Shown: positions 7,050 through 9,257 of the stretch, piece by piece
How the letters are laid out: every line of letters begins with the position of its first letter
Numbering within the stretch: the first letter of the stretch is position 1
Origin: Deltaproteobacteria bacterium
GTDB lineage: Bacteria; Desulfobacterota; Binatia; UBA9968
Reading direction: 5' to 3'
DNA length: 9,257 bases
Assembly: GCA_005878685.1 (NCBI GenBank)
Contig: VBLN01000032.1
Location: forward strand, 2,638 to 11,894
Program-made: the position numbers and the translations under genes
Notes under the pieces: model-generated
Databases searched by the model: none
Seen by the model: the letters and a program-made list of their open reading frames with translations, nothing else
What the model was told of the DNA's origin: nothing

Positions 7050-7055
7050 TAAGGC

Positions 7056-8420
7056 ATGCAAGAGCAATCCTCGGGAGGAAAAACAGGTTCGCCTGAAATG
7101 GTTGTGGGTCAACTGGTCCTCCGCCTCAAGAGGCATGCTTTTGGGGACCTTCTATTGGCGGTCTGCCCCCCGTTTTTGGTGGCTTGCTACCTAGCATTCT
7201 ATCTCCGTCGCGCTGCTTGGATCACTCAAGCGACTCTCAGCTTTGCCGCAGTCGCTTTGATCGTTGTTGCTTTGCTCTTGGCGGTTCGGCGGCATTTCTC
7301 CATGGTCCCGCCCGCTTCCCTCGCAGCCCGCTTCATAGACGACAAAGTGGGCGCGAAAGAACGGTTTCTCACCTTGGCAACTATGGGTTTGTCTCATTCT
7401 CCCTCCTTCCTGGTCGCCCGGCTGCGACAAGAAGCGACGACGTTCCTGAATCGCATCGACCTAGGCAGAGACTTCCCCTACCGAGTGAAGCGCTCCTTCG
7501 TTGCTTCCCTGATCGCCTCTTTGGCGGTTGTCCTGTTGTTCCATCTGATCTTACTGAGCGCAGTCTTTCTTGCTCCTCAGGCGCAGCCGACGAAAGAGCT
7601 TGCTCTCTTGGCCGAGAAGTTGGCTGAAACACCGCGGCTCTCATCCTTGGCTCGAAGGCTCATGAGCTTGGCCGAGCGGCTTGAGCAGGAAAAGCTGTCC
7701 GACGCGGAGAAGCATGCTTTGGTTCAGGAGTTATCCAAAGAAGTACAAAAACAGCTCCGGACCGAACAACAAGAACAAAGCTCTTCGAACGATCTTTTGA
7801 GTCAAGCGGGAAATGCTCTGCAAAAGTTGGAACAAGGCGAGGGAGAGAAGCAGGAACAGCAGAAAGGAGGCGGAGGAATCAAGAGCAACTTGCCTGACAA
7901 GGGTGAGGGTCAGGGGGAAAAACAGAGCAAGGGAGGCGGAGAAGGAGATCAGCGCGATTCCAGTCTTTCTGAGAGCAAGAACCTTCAAGGAGGAAAAAGT
8001 GCCCAGGGGGAGACAAAAGAACCGGGCGCTGGCCAGGGAGATAAAGGTAAAAACCAGGGCAGAGACGATAAGCTCAGAGATGAAAAGCAGAGGGGTAAAG
8101 AGTCGGAAACGGCAAAAGGCGAGCAAGAGGGAAAGAGCAGCAAGAATACGAGCGAGGAAATTCCCCATGGGCCCCCTCCGGCAGAGCGCTTCGCGAAGCC
8201 GGGAGAAGGCGAGGGAGGCATCAAAGGCGCGCGCTTTGTGACCGTCGAGTTGCCGGAACCAGAGGCGGAAAGATCATCGGGCGAAAGGGGCTCTGGTAAA
8301 AAGAAGGCGATTCAGCCTCATGTCCCTGTAAGCAATGTCCCGCTGCGGCCGGCCGATTCCCCGGAGGCCTCGGCTGAAAAGCAGCCCCTACCCTTGGAAT
8401 ACCGGGATTTGATTCGTTAA
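7056..8420 (+). CDS. MoxR-associated membrane protein with long disordered Q/K/E/G-rich region
   Basis: A 454-aa protein of unclear function encoded just upstream of a MoxR ATPase. Three hydrophobic segments are visible: about 30-50, 56-78 and 147-172. Between the second and third is ARFIDDKVGAKERFLTLATM (91-110), similar to the 'D...G.kdRf.tA' motif of DUF4175-like proteins found in MoxR/DUF58 operons. Residues 178-260 form amphipathic helix or coiled coil (LLAEKLAETPRL, LARRLMSLAERLEQEK). Residues about 261-365 are low-complexity and surely disordered, dominated by Gly, Glu, Gln, Lys and Ser. The C-terminus has a Pro-rich stretch and ends PLPLEYRDLIR, a tail like the EYR motif that ends related proteins. 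The ATG at 7056 lacks a good ribosome site; the next in-frame ATG (7098) has GGAGG, but about 20 nt away. The next gene follows after 11 nt, so co-transcription is expected. An envelope role with MoxR is inference from context. Confidence 0.85.
   Translation: MQEQSSGGKTGSPEMVVGQLVLRLKRHAFGDLLLAVCPPFLVACYLAFYLRRAAWITQATLSFAAVALIVVALLLAVRRHFSMVPPASLAARFIDDKVGAKERFLTLATMGLSHSPSFLVARLRQEATTFLNRIDLGRDFPYRVKRSFVASLIASLAVVLLFHLILLSAVFLAPQAQPTKELALLAEKLAETPRLSSLARRLMSLAERLEQEKLSDAEKHALVQELSKEVQKQLRTEQQEQSSSNDLLSQAGNALQKLEQGEGEKQEQQKGGGGIKSNLPDKGEGQGEKQSKGGGEGDQRDSSLSESKNLQGGKSAQGETKEPGAGQGDKGKNQGRDDKLRDEKQRGKESETAKGEQEGKSSKNTSEEIPHGPPPAERFAKPGEGEGGIKGARFVTVELPEPEAERSSGERGSGKKKAIQPHVPVSNVPLRPADSPEASAEKQPLPLEYRDLIR
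7836..7940 (+). repeat. Imperfect internal repeat in the low-complexity region
   Basis: Two copies of a 13-residue motif, GEGEKQEQQKGGG (residues 261-273, bases 7836-7874) and GEGQGEKQSKGGG (residues 283-295, bases 7902-7940), lie 66 nt apart. The DNA shares GGAGGCGGAG at the 3' end of each copy. The stretch is strongly purine-rich on the plus strand and contains several Shine-Dalgarno-like GGAGG sequences, which follow from Gly/Glu/Lys codons. Confidence 0.6.
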
Positions 8421-8421
8421 C

Positions 8422-8428
8422 GGGGAGG
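8422..8428 (+). promoter_or_regulatory. Ribosome binding site fixing the MoxR start
   Basis: GGGGAGG lies 3 nt before ATG 8432 and directly after the stop of the preceding gene (8420). It is the only strong ribosome site near the beginning of the MoxR frame, so it supports 8432 as the intended start even though that ATG is in a different frame from the ATPase body. Confidence 0.6.
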
Positions 8429-8431
8429 ATC

Positions 8432-9257
8432 ATGGAACCGGAAAAGTTTAGAGAGATTTTTTCCACGACGATGTCATCCGCAAGGTTCTCATTGCCTTTT
8501 TTGCCGGCGGCCATGTGCTGCTGGAGGGAGTGCCGGGTTTGGGCAAGACCTTGCTCGTCAAATCCTTGAGCCGCGCGCTCGGACTCTCCTTTAGGCGTGT
8601 CCAGTTCACGCCAGATCTCATGCCGTCGGACATCATCGGAACCCAGGTGCTCGCCGAAGGCGATGGGCGGAGGGAGTTCCAGTTTAAGAAAGGGCCGATC
8701 TTCGCCCAGGTCGTCTTGGCGGATGAGATCAACCGGGCCACCCCGAAAACCCAGTCGGCCGTCCTCGAGGCGATGGAGGAAAGACAGGTGACCGTCTTTG
8801 GTGAGACCTTCCCGCTGGAATCTCCATTCATGGTCCTTGCCACGCAGAACCCGATTGAACTGGAGGGCACCTATCCTCTGCCAGAGGCTCAGCTCGACCG
8901 GTTCGTTTTTAAGCTCCTGGTGAGTTCGCCTCGGCCCAATGAGCTAACGGAGATTCTCCATCGCACGACAGGCGCCGATGTCCAGGAAGCAACCCAAGTC
9001 CTACCGAAGAAAGGCGCACATCTGGTCGACGAGATGAAGCTTTTGCTGCGGCAGATTCTGATCGCCCCGCCGCTGGAAAATTATGTGGTTCGTCTGGTCC
9101 ACGCCACTCAACCGAGAGAGCAAAAAGGTAACGACGCTGTAGCCGAGGTCAAGGGTTTCCTCCGCTTCGGCTCCAGCCCGCGCGGGGCCCAGTCGATCAT
9201 TCTGGGCGCGAAAGGAAATGCACTCGTCGAGGGGAGGGTCCATGTGAGCTATGATGA
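8432..9257 (+). CDS. MoxR-family AAA+ ATPase, with a -1 frame break near the start; 3' end cut by window end
   Basis: MoxR ATPases act as chaperone-like remodelers, usually with VWA or DUF58 proteins. ATG 8432 opens MEPEKFREIF, but this frame reads into a stop soon after (TGA at 8567-8569). The ATPase body lies in the -1 frame, open from 8452 to the window end; a TAG at 8449-8451 blocks it upstream. Joining the frames at the T6 run (8457-8462) gives MEPEKFREIFFHDDVIRKV and then all motifs: Walker A GVPGLGKT (33-40), FTPDLMPSDIIG, Walker B VVLADEIN (94-101, Asp98/Glu99), LEAMEERQV, sensor 1 ATQNP (137-141), EAQLDRF (arginine-finger region, Arg157) and sensor 2 SSPRGAQ (Arg211). About 235 residues are visible of a usual 310-330. 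The N-terminus is also 10-15 residues short, lacking the usual 'IgkVivGq' segment. The break may be an assembly error, a small deletion or, less likely, recoding; otherwise the gene looks intact and under selection. Confidence 0.9.

Noticed and set aside
7731..8168. Leftward frame of 145 codons rich in Leu/Phe/Ser
   Set aside because: It is the complement of the same purine-rich tract, which gives artificial Leu/Phe/Ser strings that mimic a membrane protein.
7813..8241. Rightward overlapping frame of 142 codons, Arg/Lys/Glu-rich
   Set aside because: Open only because the purine-rich low-complexity DNA lacks stops in all plus frames; no ribosome site or motif.
1..9257. tRNA, rRNA, CRISPR array, insertion sequence or attachment site
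   Set aside because: No cloverleaf, regular spaced repeats, transposase motifs or terminal repeats were seen; nearly all DNA is explained by the nine genes.

Overview
The window is bacterial and gene-dense. It holds nine genes, seven complete and two cut by the window edges, with no RNA gene, mobile element or CRISPR array. The genes point to a Gram-negative-type (diderm) bacterium: a secreted solute-binding protein, a likely lipoprotein hydrolase, the cell-wall enzyme MltG, and a MoxR ATPase next to a membrane protein. The mix of a UbiD decarboxylase, an orphan NMT1/TauA-like binding protein and FrsA-like hydrolases resembles uncultured soil or subsurface lineages (Desulfobacterota/Binatota, NC10, Rokubacteria, Tectomicrobia type). 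No marker gene is present, so this placement is a weak inference.

Left part (1-4637): two gene pairs diverge from a control region at about 2427-2558. Leftward run a small alpha/beta hydrolase with a lipobox-like N-terminus and a UbiD-family prenyl-FMN decarboxylase, which has its own promoter and is cut by the window start. Rightward run a signal-peptide-bearing solute-binding protein and, 6 nt later, an FrsA-like alpha/beta hydrolase with a helical cap. No ABC permease or ATPase is visible. Together they look like a small catabolic module: capture of a small molecule, hydrolysis, and (de)carboxylation of an unsaturated or aromatic acid. The substrate cannot be read from the sequence.

Middle part (4674-5932): a leftward stand-alone LeuA-dimer domain, which is the regulatory domain of 2-isopropylmalate/citramalate synthase without its catalytic barrel. 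It diverges from a rightward, all-helical protein of unknown function. The gap between them (5193-5362) carries a good -10 box in each direction.

Right part (5992-9257): mltG (GTG start), then a membrane-anchored protein with a long disordered Q/K/E/G-rich region, then a MoxR-family AAA+ ATPase that runs off the window end. The last two look like the start of a MoxR/DUF58-type operon. The MoxR gene has a -1 frame break at a run of six T just after its start codon, and its N-terminus is shorter than usual. This is the most notable anomaly in the window.

A recurring detail is that three genes (starts at 2426 leftward, 5363 and 7056 rightward) have a -10-like hexamer only 6-8 nt before the start codon, which suggests leaderless transcripts. 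I see no clearly new multi-gene system. The best leads are the MoxR frame break, the free-standing LeuA-dimer protein, the unknown helical gene before mltG and the orphan binding-protein/hydrolase/UbiD cluster.
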